Assembly: GCF_015679985.1 (NCBI RefSeq)
Contig: NZ_CP049239.1
Location: forward strand, 186,001 to 250,000
DNA length: 64,000 nt
Direction of reading: 5' to 3'
DNA from: Campylobacter concisus
Lineage (GTDB): Bacteria > Campylobacterota > Campylobacteria > Campylobacterales > Campylobacteraceae
Shown here: positions 17,887 to 27,145 of the stretch, piece by piece
Layout of the letters: each line of letters begins with the position of its first letter
Position numbering within the stretch: the stretch's first letter is position 1
Notes under the pieces: generated by a model
Told to the model about the DNA's origin: nothing
Seen by the model: only the letters and a program-made list of their open reading frames with translations
Database searches by the model: none
Position numbers and translations under genes: made by a program

Positions 17887-19047
17887 ATGTTGAATTTAAA
17901 AAGTATTCTTGTATTTTCAGCTGCCGTTTTTCTACTTTCTGGTTGCTTTGAGAGTAACGACAAAAAGGCTGCCACAGGTCGCCAGATACCACCGTCTCAC
18001 GTTGATATTTTTGTAGCTAAAAAGATGGATGTGCCTATTAGTTTTGACTACACAGCCACAGTTACAAGTAGTCAAGATGTCATCGTCTATCCAAAGGTTG
18101 GCGGAACGATAATTAAGCAGTTTTTTAAGCCAGGTGATAAATTAAAGGCTGGAGATAAGCTATTTTTGATAGATCCAGAAAAATATCAAGCAAGCTTTGA
18201 CTCTCTTGATGCAGCTGTTGGCGTGGCAAATGCAAATTTAAAAAATACCGAGACTGAGTTTAAAAGAATTTCTGCCCTTTATAAGAAAAATGCAGTTTCT
18301 CAAAAAGACTATGACGCGGCAGTCGCAGCTCATGACATAGCAAATGCAAATCTAGTAAGCGCAAAAGCGAATTTAAAAAGTGCTAAGATCGACCTTGGCT
18401 ATACAACTATCACAGCGCCATTTGACGGAGTAGTGGGCGATAACAAAGTAGATATTGGTTCGCTTGTCATAGCAAATCAAACCCAGCTTGTAAGACTAAC
18501 GAAGATAAATCCAATTGAAGCTGATTTTTACATAGCGGACGTGGATAATCTAAGTAGAAAGACAAATTTAGATAACGGTACTTGGGAGCAGCTAAATAGC
18601 GATGCTGTACTAAAAGTAAATAATGAAAATTTCACTGGAAAAGTGACATTTATAGATAATGTTGTAAATACCGCAACTGGTAGCGTTTTAGCAAAGGCTA
18701 GCTTTGACAATAGCGAGGGTAAAATTTTACCAGGTGCATTTGGTCATATAAAAATGAGCGGTTTTGTTCAAAAAAGTGCCTTTCAAATCCCACAAGTGGC
18801 ACTTCAGCAAAGTGCTACAAACTCTTATGTTTTAGTTGTAAAAGATGGTAATGTAAGCCAAAAAAATGTAAAAACTAGCTACCAAACAAAAGATATGGTT
18901 GTAGTCACCGATGGCCTTGAAGAAGGAGATAAGATTATCATTAACAACTTCCTTAAAATTGGTGTTGGCAGACCAGTACAGACAGATAAAGACCTAAGTG
19001 TGGAATTTATAAACGGCAAAGATGCAAATGCTACAAAAAGCAATTAA
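17887..19047 (+). CDS. cmeA: Efflux RND transporter periplasmic adaptor CmeA
   Basis: This is the membrane-fusion subunit of a tripartite multidrug pump. The 386-residue lipoprotein has a lipobox at FLLSGC (Cys20). It then has a beta-barrel/lipoyl half-motif (VYPKVGGTIIKQFFKPGDKL), a helical hairpin region (about residues 105-170) and the second lipoyl half (TTITAPFDGVVGDNKVDIGS). It joins the inner-membrane CmeB to the outer-membrane CmeC. It is ten bases upstream of cmeB and downstream of a conserved operator. Homology to CmeA is clear; drug specificity is unknown. Confidence 0.92.
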   Translation: MLNLKSILVFSAAVFLLSGCFESNDKKAATGRQIPPSHVDIFVAKKMDVPISFDYTATVTSSQDVIVYPKVGGTIIKQFFKPGDKLKAGDKLFLIDPEKYQASFDSLDAAVGVANANLKNTETEFKRISALYKKNAVSQKDYDAAVAAHDIANANLVSAKANLKSAKIDLGYTTITAPFDGVVGDNKVDIGSLVIANQTQLVRLTKINPIEADFYIADVDNLSRKTNLDNGTWEQLNSDAVLKVNNENFTGKVTFIDNVVNTATGSVLAKASFDNSEGKILPGAFGHIKMSGFVQKSAFQIPQVALQQSATNSYVLVVKDGNVSQKNVKTSYQTKDMVVVTDGLEEGDKIIINNFLKIGVGRPVQTDKDLSVEFINGKDANATKSN

Positions 19048-19057
19048 AGGCAGATAG

Positions 19058-22000
19058 ATGTTTTCAAAATTTTTCATAAACCGCCCGATATTTGCAACCG
19101 TTATATCTATCATCATAGTTATAGCCGGTCTTATGGGTATCAAGGGGCTTCCGATCGAGGAGTATCCGAGTCTTACTCCGCCTGAAGTGTCAGTAAGCGC
19201 AACATATAGTGGTGCTGATGCGCAGACTATCGCCGACTCAGTCGCAAGTGCGATTGAAGATCAGATAAATGGTGTTGAAAATATGCTTTATATGAAAAGT
19301 ACATCAAGCTCTGCTGGTACAATGAATATAAGCGTATATTTTAAGATAGGCTCATCATCAAAACAAGCTACGATAGACGTAAATAACCGCGTTCAAGCTG
19401 CTCTTTCAAGGCTCCCACAAGAGGTGCAAAATATGGGCGTAACAGTGCGCGAAAGAAGTGGCTCGATCCTTCAGGTTATTGGTTTTACAAATCCGAACAT
19501 GGATCTAGTCGAGCTATATAACTACGTAAATTTAAACATCGCCGACGAGATCAAAAGAGTAAATGGTATCGGCGATACGGCGCTCATTGGTAACAAAGAG
19601 TACTCGATGAGAATTTGGCTAAAGCCAGATAGGTTGTCGCAGTTTAAACTAACTCCAAGCGACGTCATCTCTCAAGTAAAAATTCAAAACTCACAATACG
19701 CAGCTGGCAAGATCGGCGAGCAGCCATCAAAAGGCGAAAATCCTTATGTCTACTCAGTCGTTTCAGAGGGCCGTTTTAAAGATCCAAAACAATTTGGAGA
19801 AATTTTGATAAAAAGTGAAGATGGCACTGTCGTAAAGCTAAAAGAGGTTGCCACTGTCGAGCTTGGAGCTGCTAGCTATGCATCTGATGCGATGCTAAAT
19901 GGTAAACCAGCAGTGCCACTTTTACTATTTTTGCAAAACGATGCAAACGCACTAGCAACTGCAGAGGCAGTTGCCCAAAAGCTTGAAGAGCTAAAGAAAA
20001 CTTATCCAGTTGGACTAGAGCACACCATAGCCTACAACCCAACTGAATTTATTACCGTCTCTATCAATGAGGTTATAAAAACTTTTATTGAGGCGATGTT
20101 GCTCGTTCTTATCGTAATGTACTTTTTCTTAAAGAGCTTTAGAGCCACCATCATACCGATGCTAGCTGTGCCAGTCTCTATCATAGGCACATTTGGCGGA
20201 CTTTATATCATGGGCTTTAGTATAAATTTGATAACGCTTTTTGCCCTGGTTCTTGCCATCGGTATCGTCGTGGATGACGCCATCATCGTTATAGAAAACG
20301 TCGAGAGAATTTTGCATGAAGATAAAGAGATAAGTGTAAAAGATGCGACGTTTAAGGCAATGGAGGAGGTGCAAACTCCGGTTATCTCTATCGTGCTCGT
20401 GCTTTGCGCTGTTTTCGTACCGGTCTCTTTCATGGAGGGCTTTGTAGGTGTTATACAAAAGCAGTTTGCACTCACACTTGTCGTTTCTGTTTGTATCTCA
20501 GGCTTCATCGCTCTTACTCTTACGCCAGCACTTTGTGCGGTTATGCTTAAAAGGCAAGAGAGTAAGCCATTTTGGATAGTTCAGAAATTTAATGACTTCT
20601 TTGACTTTAGCACTAAGCTCTTTACAGCAGGTGTGGCAAAAATTTTAAAACATGTATTTATTAGCTTTGTAGTCATTGGTATCATGGGATTTGCGACCTA
20701 TACACTATTTCAAAAGGTGCCAAAAGGGCTTGTGCCTTCAGAAGACAAGGGTGCTTTGATGGTTATCACCTCACTTCCACCTTCAACAAATATGCTAAAG
20801 ACAAAAGAAGAGCTAACCTCTATTAGCACTGCGATACTAAGCAACCCAAATGTTGAATTTACTATGGGCTTTGCAGGATATGACATGCTAGCTGGCTCAC
20901 TTAGAGAAAATTCCGCCATTAGCTTTATCAAGCTAAAAAATTGGAGTGAGAGAAAAGGCGTTAACAATGGAGCTGATACATTAGCTGGCCAGTTTAATGG
21001 TATGCTTTGGAGCTCAAAAAACTCAATGACTTTCGTTGTAAATTTACCGCCTATTATGGGTCTATCAATGACTGGTGGCTTTGAGATGTATCTACAAAAT
21101 AAAAGCGGTAAGAGTTACAACGAGATAGAAGCAGATGCTAGAAAAGTATCAGCAATAGCCAATGCAAGGCCTGAACTAACAAATGTCAGAACCACACTTG
21201 AGACAAATTATCGTCAGTTTAAGATAACAGTTGATAAAGAAAAAGCTAAATTATTTGGTGTAAGCGAGAGTGAAATTTTTAGCACAGTAGCAGCTACTTT
21301 TGGCTCTTACTACATAAATGACTTCAATCTTGCTGGTAAATCTTACCGAGTATATGCAAGAGCTGAGGAAAGTTTTAGAAATAATCCTGAGGATCTAAGA
21401 AAAATTTTCGTCCGCTCATATGATGGCGGCATGGTGCCACTAAATTCAGTAGCAACACTTACAAGAACGATCGGACCTGACATTGTTGATAGATTTAACC
21501 TATTTCCATCAGCTAAGATCATGGGTGATCCAAAACCTGGCTACACGTCAGGCGATGCGATCAGAGCGATTCAAGAGGTCGTAAATGACACGCTAAGCAG
21601 CGAGGACTACGCTATAAGCTGGGCGGGAACGGCGTATCAAGAGGTAAATTCTCAGGGAACTGGCACGGTTGCTTTTATCTTTGGTATGATTTTTGTCTTT
21701 TTAATCCTTGCAGCTCAGTATGAAAGATGGCTCATTCCACTTGCGGTTATCACAGCCGTGCCATTTGCGGTATTTGGCTCATTGCTCGCAGTCTGGATAA
21801 GAGGGCTAACAAACGATATCTACTTTGAGATCGGACTCTTGCTACTCATCGGTCTGGCGGCTAAAAACGCCATTTTGATCGTAGAATTTGCTATGCAAGA
21901 GCGTGATAGCGGTAAGAGTATATTTGACTCAGCGATAAATGCAGCTAGACTTCGCTTTAGACCAATTGTAATGACATCAATCGCATTTACACTTGGTGTA

Positions 22001-22183
22001 TTTCCTATGGTTATAAGCACAGGTGCTGGTGCAGCTTCTCGCCATTCATTAGGAACTGGCGTGGTTGGTGGTATGATCGCATCAACAACGATAGCTATAT
22101 TTTTTGTGCCAATGTTTTACTATTTGCTTGAAAATTTAAATGAGAAATACTGGAAAAAGGGAGTAAAAAAAGATGAAAAATAA
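19058..22183 (+). CDS. cmeB: Efflux RND transporter permease CmeB
   Basis: This is the proton-driven inner-membrane pump, 1041 residues, of the hydrophobe/amphiphile exporter family. The N-terminal FFINRPIFATVISIIIVIAG helix is typical. The VLAIGIVVDDAIIVIENVER segment in the fourth helix contains the paired aspartates of the proton relay. A second half repeats the fold, with LLIGLAAKNAILIVEFA. Twelve membrane helices and two large periplasmic loops are expected. It overlaps cmeC by eleven bases. No frameshift is seen. Confidence 0.95.
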   Translation: MFSKFFINRPIFATVISIIIVIAGLMGIKGLPIEEYPSLTPPEVSVSATYSGADAQTIADSVASAIEDQINGVENMLYMKSTSSSAGTMNISVYFKIGSSSKQATIDVNNRVQAALSRLPQEVQNMGVTVRERSGSILQVIGFTNPNMDLVELYNYVNLNIADEIKRVNGIGDTALIGNKEYSMRIWLKPDRLSQFKLTPSDVISQVKIQNSQYAAGKIGEQPSKGENPYVYSVVSEGRFKDPKQFGEILIKSEDGTVVKLKEVATVELGAASYASDAMLNGKPAVPLLLFLQNDANALATAEAVAQKLEELKKTYPVGLEHTIAYNPTEFITVSINEVIKTFIEAMLLVLIVMYFFLKSFRATIIPMLAVPVSIIGTFGGLYIMGFSINLITLFALVLAIGIVVDDAIIVIENVERILHEDKEISVKDATFKAMEEVQTPVISIVLVLCAVFVPVSFMEGFVGVIQKQFALTLVVSVCISGFIALTLTPALCAVMLKRQESKPFWIVQKFNDFFDFSTKLFTAGVAKILKHVFISFVVIGIMGFATYTLFQKVPKGLVPSEDKGALMVITSLPPSTNMLKTKEELTSISTAILSNPNVEFTMGFAGYDMLAGSLRENSAISFIKLKNWSERKGVNNGADTLAGQFNGMLWSSKNSMTFVVNLPPIMGLSMTGGFEMYLQNKSGKSYNEIEADARKVSAIANARPELTNVRTTLETNYRQFKITVDKEKAKLFGVSESEIFSTVAATFGSYYINDFNLAGKSYRVYARAEESFRNNPEDLRKIFVRSYDGGMVPLNSVATLTRTIGPDIVDRFNLFPSAKIMGDPKPGYTSGDAIRAIQEVVNDTLSSEDYAISWAGTAYQEVNSQGTGTVAFIFGMIFVFLILAAQYERWLIPLAVITAVPFAVFGSLLAVWIRGLTNDIYFEIGLLLLIGLAAKNAILIVEFAMQERDSGKSIFDSAINAARLRFRPIVMTSIAFTLGVFPMVISTGAGAASRHSLGTGVVGGMIASTTIAIFFVPMFYYLLENLNEKYWKKGVKKDEK

Positions 22184-23555
22184 GGCGTTTATACTTATAA
22201 CGGCGGCGTTTTTAGCTGGTTGCTCATTTCGTCCAGATATGCCAAATGTAGATACAAATTTTACATCTACTTACACTTATGAGACAAGCGATATAAGGGA
22301 TCTTTGGTGGAGAGAATTTAACGATGAAAATTTAAATTCTCTAGTAGAAAATGCACTTGAGAAAAATACAAATTTACGTATTGCTTATTTAAATTTAGAG
22401 AAAGCAAAAGCAAGCCTTGGCGTAGCTGAGGCGGATTTGCTTCCTAGTATAAATTTAAATATAGGCTACGAAAAAGCAAAAAGTAGCGGGGAAACGTATA
22501 CTAAACAACCACAAACTCGTTATAGAAAATCAGATATAAATTTAGGATTAAACTATGAGATCGATCTTTGGGGTAGAGTAAGAAATAATGTAGCAGCGGC
22601 CGAAGAAAGCCTAAATGCAACCAAATTTGACTATGATAGCGCGAGGCTAAGTATCAGCTCAAGTGTTGCAAAAAGCTACTTTGCGTTAGTTTCATTAAAT
22701 ATGCAAGAAGCTGTGCTAAGAGAGACTTTAAAAACCTATGAAGACACGCTAGCGCTTCGCAAAACACAGCTTGATCTTGGAAGCATAAACGAGATGACCT
22801 ATTTGCAAAGCAAGGCAGCAGTAGAAAGCGCTAAGACCAATCTTACTTCTATATTAAGTGCAAAGTCAAAAGCTATCACCTCACTAGCTATCTTGACTGG
22901 TAAAAGTAATAATGAAATTTTAAGTGGAGCTGTTGCTAGTTCGCAAAATTTACCAGCTTCTCCCGAGATAAGTGCTGGCATTAGCTCTGAAATTTTGCTA
23001 AGAAGAAGCGACGTGGCAAAGGCACTGGCTGATCTAAAATCTACAAATGCTCTTGTTGGTGTTGCAAGGGCTGAGTATTTTCCAAGCATTTCACTGACTG
23101 GACTTTTTGGCTTTTCAAGTATTGATTTTGAAAATATCTTTGTTGGAAATGCTAATACATGGAGTATAGGAGGCTCTTTAGCACAGAAAATTTTTGATTT
23201 TGGTAGGACAAAAAATAATGTAGCAGTGGCTAAAACAAATGAACAAATTGCCGCTGTTAATTATGAAACAGCGGTAAAATCGGCTCTTGGCGAAGTAAGA
23301 GATGCGCTTGTTTCAAGGCAAAATGCAAAAATTTCTTTGGAACAAGTGAAAAATTTGCTAAAATCCCAACAAAGAATTTACTCGCTTGCTAAAGAGCAAT
23401 ATGACGCTGGCTACATTGGACATTTAGAGCTTCTTGATGCGGAGAGAAATTTGCTTCAAGCAAAATTACAAGATGTCTCAGCTAAGCTTGATGAGGTCGA
23501 TAGTGCAGTCGAAGTTTATAGAGCTTTTGGTGGCGGTTTTAAGTTAGAAAAATAA
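22173..23555 (+). CDS. cmeC: Efflux outer-membrane channel CmeC (TolC/OprM family lipoprotein)
   Basis: A 460-residue outer-membrane factor of the NodT/OprM type. It has a lipobox at AAFLAGC (Cys17). Paired repeats of the fold follow: the segments around NLRIAYLNLEKAKASLGVAEA and FSISLTGLFGF-like stretches, with SIGGSLAQKIFDFGR in the second half, as usual for the family. It forms the exit duct of the pump together with CmeA and CmeB. Its start lies inside the end of cmeB, giving translational coupling. Confidence 0.92.
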   Translation: MKNKAFILITAAFLAGCSFRPDMPNVDTNFTSTYTYETSDIRDLWWREFNDENLNSLVENALEKNTNLRIAYLNLEKAKASLGVAEADLLPSINLNIGYEKAKSSGETYTKQPQTRYRKSDINLGLNYEIDLWGRVRNNVAAAEESLNATKFDYDSARLSISSSVAKSYFALVSLNMQEAVLRETLKTYEDTLALRKTQLDLGSINEMTYLQSKAAVESAKTNLTSILSAKSKAITSLAILTGKSNNEILSGAVASSQNLPASPEISAGISSEILLRRSDVAKALADLKSTNALVGVARAEYFPSISLTGLFGFSSIDFENIFVGNANTWSIGGSLAQKIFDFGRTKNNVAVAKTNEQIAAVNYETAVKSALGEVRDALVSRQNAKISLEQVKNLLKSQQRIYSLAKEQYDAGYIGHLELLDAERNLLQAKLQDVSAKLDEVDSAVEVYRAFGGGFKLEK

Positions 23556-23571
23556 TTAAAAAGGAGAGAAA

Positions 23572-23799
23572 TTGGGAACTAAGATATTAAATTTCTTGTT
23601 TTCTTGGGGATTTTTCGTTTTTGCTATCGCTCTTGGCGTAGCATTATGGTTTGCGATAAATTACGTGGATACATTTAGGCTTGAGTCAAGCTTTTATGAT
23701 ATCGGCGAGATATTTATGATGGCGGCTGTTTTTTGTATTGCTTTTTATGTGATCGCAGCAATATTTGTTATACCTATTAGAGCGATCAAAAAATCTTAA
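23572..23799 (+). CDS. Small membrane protein downstream of cmeC
   Basis: A 75-residue protein with two hydrophobic helices (about residues 5-28 and 44-66). It starts at a TTG preceded by a strong AAGGAGAG site and follows cmeC by 16 bases, so it is probably the last gene of the efflux operon. The hairpin at 23803-23831 closes the unit. No family is recognised. A role as an accessory subunit of the pump is possible but has no sequence support. Confidence 0.65.
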   Translation: MGTKILNFLFSWGFFVFAIALGVALWFAINYVDTFRLESSFYDIGEIFMMAAVFCIAFYVIAAIFVIPIRAIKKS

Positions 23800-23802
23800 T
23801 CT

Positions 23803-23831
23803 TTCATCTAAGGACAAAATCCTTAGATGAA
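23803..23831 (+). terminator. Hairpin at the end of the efflux operon
   Basis: A perfect 12-base stem (TTCATCTAAGGA / TCCTTAGATGAA) with a five-base loop, four bases after the preceding stop. The tail is only weakly T-rich (CTTCTTGACTTCATT). It marks the junction between the cme operon and the accessory island. It also argues against an upstream start for the next gene, because an ATG at 23827 falls inside the stem. Confidence 0.6.
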
Positions 23832-23892
23832 CTTCTTGACTTCATTGTATAAAATTCTTAGATTTTTGATTATTTATTTTAAAAATTTATTT

Positions 23893-24549
23893 ATGAAATT
23901 TACCGCATTTATATTACTAATTCTAACAAGTATATTTTTAATAGCTTGCTCAGCTAATCAAGCAAACAAAAAGATAAGTAACTCTGAACTAGAAAACTTA
24001 GCTAAACAATATGGTGGAGTATATATATTTAATCAAAAATTTGTTGATGAGATAGAAAAAAGAGAAAAAGAAAGAGAAGATCTAGCCAAAAATTTAGGTG
24101 ATAAAATAAGATCAAATCCTAGAAAGATAAAACAAGGTGATAAATTTATAACGATATATGATGTAGACATGACCTTGGTAAATCAAAAATTTCCTCAAAC
24201 CCTCTCAAATGGTAAAAAATACTACACTCGCTGGATAGATTATGAAAACCAAACTGGTAAAGAGGCCAAAGTACCAGAATTTTATATAAATAAGATAAAA
24301 GAATTTATTGGAGATGATTTTAGCAAACAAAGACCAGAACTGCTAATGCTTTATCTATATGAAGACAAAGATATAGCTATACCTGTAACGGTAAGAGTAT
24401 CTTATACATATGTAAAGACCAGTTATGGTTTATATGGTGACGAAGGAAGGGGCTTTAAATTAAGTAAACAAAATTTTGTAACAAGAACTAGTAAAGATAG
24501 ATTCATTCTAACAAATAACAAATTTATAAAAGCAAACAAGGACAAGTAA
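23893..24549 (+). CDS. Lipoprotein upstream of a lipase, possible immunity protein
   Basis: From the ATG at 23893 the product has a clear lipoprotein signal (MKFTAFILLILTSIFLIAC, lipobox LIAC) and about 200 mature residues rich in Lys, Tyr and Asp. An in-frame ATG at 23827 would put a second hydrophobic segment before the signal and lies in the terminator stem, so I reject it. The stop is immediately followed by the GTG of the lipase gene, so the two are co-expressed. Immunity proteins for periplasm-acting lipase effectors are often lipoproteins encoded next to the effector; this match is positional only. I recognise no family. Confidence 0.6.
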   Translation: MKFTAFILLILTSIFLIACSANQANKKISNSELENLAKQYGGVYIFNQKFVDEIEKREKEREDLAKNLGDKIRSNPRKIKQGDKFITIYDVDMTLVNQKFPQTLSNGKKYYTRWIDYENQTGKEAKVPEFYINKIKEFIGDDFSKQRPELLMLYLYEDKDIAIPVTVRVSYTYVKTSYGLYGDEGRGFKLSKQNFVTRTSKDRFILTNNKFIKANKDK

Positions 24550-25767
24550 GTGCAAACTAAAAAATCAAATAAAGAGCTAATAAATTGCTTTAAAGACTAT
24601 ATTGATATAGCTGATGCAAGTTATGCAATGCTTCATAATGTATTTGAGAATGAAAGAAATGGACTTGATGAGCTTTATGATAAATTTGGTAAAGGTAATG
24701 TCCATGAAAATATTGTAAATTCTTATAGAGAAGATGAAAAGAAAAAACCTATTTGGAGATATGCAGATGATATTACTTTAGGTGATAAGATTGACAAAAG
24801 CAATGAAACAGATACATCACAAGCAAATAATAGAAATTTTGGCGATTCTACTGCTTATGCTCTTTGTATCGAAGCTAGATTTATGGCTGATAAGATTATC
24901 AAAAAGCCATATACTGGTAAAAAATTTATTAAGTTAGACAATGATGTTACAAATTTTATAGATGCACCATTAGGTAAAGACGGTAGCTATCAAGAAGCAG
25001 AAATTTTCTATGCCCCTGAATCCCTCTCTCCTCGCACAAAACTTTTTGTTAATCGCTATGAGCTAGTAAAGCACATACCTAATCAAAAATCAGGTTTTAG
25101 CTCAACTATATTTTATGACACGCTTAAGTCAAACTATATAATAGGCTTTAGAGGAACAGAGATGAAAATAAATGATCTCTTAGATGATGCCTTTATGGCC
25201 ATCACATCAAGAGCACTTATGCAAATATCTGCTTTAAAATCACTTCAGTCCTCTATGCAAGAAGCTATAAATTCTCATAGTCAAAACTTAAGTGGTTTAG
25301 ATAATACTGCCAAAGACATCATCCTGTCAGGTCACTCATTAGGAGGTCATCTAGCTCAAATATATGCAGTAACTTTCAAAGATAGCGGAGTAAAAGAACT
25401 TTATACTTATAACGCTCCAGGAATTTATGGTGGTATATTAGCTTCAGCTTTTACTTGGAGCTTAAGGCTTCTCAGCTTTGTAGCCAAAGCCATAGCAAAA
25501 GGTGCAAGATGGATAGCAAGAGTCATAGACAAAGATGGCTTTATAGGAAAGATGGTAGGCTCAGTCTTTAACAAGATAAAAGGTATGTTTGGCTTTAAAG
25601 ATGATAAGAGTAGCGTAGACGAATATGTAGATGTGGTTAAAAATAATGAACAGGCTCAAAAGACTCTTGCAGATAAAAAGGTGAGCTCTAATATAAATAA
25701 AGTTAGCAAAGAAAAAGATATAGACATAGAGATACATCACGTAGAGAGCGTTAAAAAGTATAAATAG
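24550..25767 (+). CDS. Class 3-type lipase domain protein (N-terminal piece of a longer frame)
   Basis: A 405-residue open frame with an alpha/beta-hydrolase lipase core. The oxyanion-type FRGTE lies at residues 200-204, the nucleophile elbow GHSLGGH has Ser263, and two candidate catalytic histidines are at 396-397. A hydrophobic/basic stretch (about residues 300-350) between them could insert into membranes. The GTG start directly follows the lipoprotein stop. Past the stop at 25767 a second frame reads on from SINRDEDSFSKDVAV without a start codon; removing one A from the A5 tract at 25753-25757 would fuse them. The lipase core itself is complete. The likely substrate is phospholipid; that is inference. 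Confidence 0.75.
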   Translation: MQTKKSNKELINCFKDYIDIADASYAMLHNVFENERNGLDELYDKFGKGNVHENIVNSYREDEKKKPIWRYADDITLGDKIDKSNETDTSQANNRNFGDSTAYALCIEARFMADKIIKKPYTGKKFIKLDNDVTNFIDAPLGKDGSYQEAEIFYAPESLSPRTKLFVNRYELVKHIPNQKSGFSSTIFYDTLKSNYIIGFRGTEMKINDLLDDAFMAITSRALMQISALKSLQSSMQEAINSHSQNLSGLDNTAKDIILSGHSLGGHLAQIYAVTFKDSGVKELYTYNAPGIYGGILASAFTWSLRLLSFVAKAIAKGARWIARVIDKDGFIGKMVGSVFNKIKGMFGFKDDKSSVDEYVDVVKNNEQAQKTLADKKVSSNINKVSKEKDIDIEIHHVESVKKYK

Positions 25768-25801
25768 AGATGAAGATAGCTTTTCGAAAGATGTAGCTGT
25801 T

Positions 25802-27145
25802 TTGATAGAACCTACCTTTTCGGTCATATCTGATCTAGGCTATAAGCTAGGCATAGATACAACTGGCGAAGTAAAGTATGAAAATACCGAGAATAGACAC
25901 TTGGTGAATATATTAATTAGATCTCACTTTTTAAAAGAGAGCGTTTTGGTTTTATATATGCTGTGTTATCTCTTGGAAAACAAAGAAAATGAAGCCAAGA
26001 TAGAAGGCAAAGATATAGCTGAAGCACTTGACTATCTAAATGAATATATCCAGTCGCTTAAATTTAAACTAAAATGCATAAGATCGAAGTTAAATTTGGA
26101 TGTAAATATAGATGATATAAGCGATGCTTCTATGCTAGATACGCCTTTATATATCTTTTATGCTTATTTAAATCTCTTTTACGAATATGGCAAATTTAGT
26201 GATGAAAATTTTAAGCAAGATATGGTCGGGTATATAATAGAAAATTTAGGCAGCAACATAGATAAAAATAGCAATAAAGAGGCACATCTAGTAAAGATAC
26301 TAGATATAGATGATCTAGATAAACTAGATGCGACAAAGATAGTAAGTGATGCTAGAGCTGGCGATATAGATATGCTAGTGGCTATTTGTGCTTTAAATTT
26401 ATTTGTATTTGAAAAAAAGATAGATGTAAATGAACTTGGCAAATACTTCTCTTATAGCAAAAATATCTATAAAAATATAACGATACTACGAGATAATAGA
26501 GTAGATATAGCAGAGGCTAGCATATTTGTAAAAGATAGAATAGATATGCTAAAGAGCATAATAAATCTAAAATATGCGGATCTAGCAAAGCTAAAAGAAA
26601 ATGAAAATTTCTTGGCTAGCATAGACTCTAATGACATAAGCTCTAGCGATGAAGCCATAGTAATAGCCAATAATAAATCCGCTCAAAATAATGATGATGT
26701 AGCTTACAACAATAAAGTAGCAACCGATGATATAAAAGCTCTTATGAATGAGAGCGTGGGAAGTATCTTTTATAAAAACAACGATACTCTTAGTGTAAGT
26801 GCAGTAGATAAAAGTATAGTCGATGTTGAGGTATTAAAGGAGATATTTAAGCTAGATAGTAAAAATATGAATCAAAGAATATATCTAAACTCTGCCCTTT
26901 TGTCTAAAGCCAATGAAGAGGAGGATTATCCACTTTATTTTAAAGACGAAAAATATAATAGTGATGAGAATATACCTCTAAATTTTACTCATCAGCCAAG
27001 AGATGAGGATAAAGATATAGGAAGGCTAAATGTTGCTTATAGAAATTCTCAAGCAAATATATTAAATTATTCACTATTAAATAAGAGTCTAAATATCGAT
27101 CTAAAACCAATGAACAAAAAGACTAAAGAGCTCTTTCAAATTTAA
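25802..27145 (+). CDS. Middle piece of the lipase frame, helical region of unknown function
   Basis: An open frame of 447 codons from a TTG at 25802. In the same frame the coding character continues upstream to about 25757, where it would join the lipase. It is mostly predicted helical, rich in Asp, Ile, Asn and Lys, with no recognisable domain. It ends at a TAA at 27143-27145. The next frame, read from 27127, continues as RALSNLNQRQNL and into a PAAR-like domain. I read it as the linker between lipase and PAAR-like domain in a formerly single protein. It has no ribosome-binding site of its own that I can see. Confidence 0.55.
   Translation: MIEPTFSVISDLGYKLGIDTTGEVKYENTENRHLVNILIRSHFLKESVLVLYMLCYLLENKENEAKIEGKDIAEALDYLNEYIQSLKFKLKCIRSKLNLDVNIDDISDASMLDTPLYIFYAYLNLFYEYGKFSDENFKQDMVGYIIENLGSNIDKNSNKEAHLVKILDIDDLDKLDATKIVSDARAGDIDMLVAICALNLFVFEKKIDVNELGKYFSYSKNIYKNITILRDNRVDIAEASIFVKDRIDMLKSIINLKYADLAKLKENENFLASIDSNDISSSDEAIVIANNKSAQNNDDVAYNNKVATDDIKALMNESVGSIFYKNNDTLSVSAVDKSIVDVEVLKEIFKLDSKNMNQRIYLNSALLSKANEEEDYPLYFKDEKYNSDENIPLNFTHQPRDEDKDIGRLNVAYRNSQANILNYSLLNKSLNIDLKPMNKKTKELFQI

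Noticed and set aside
23827..23892. Upstream start for the island lipoprotein
   Set aside because: The ATG falls inside the terminator stem, and the added residues would place a second hydrophobic stretch before a good lipoprotein signal.
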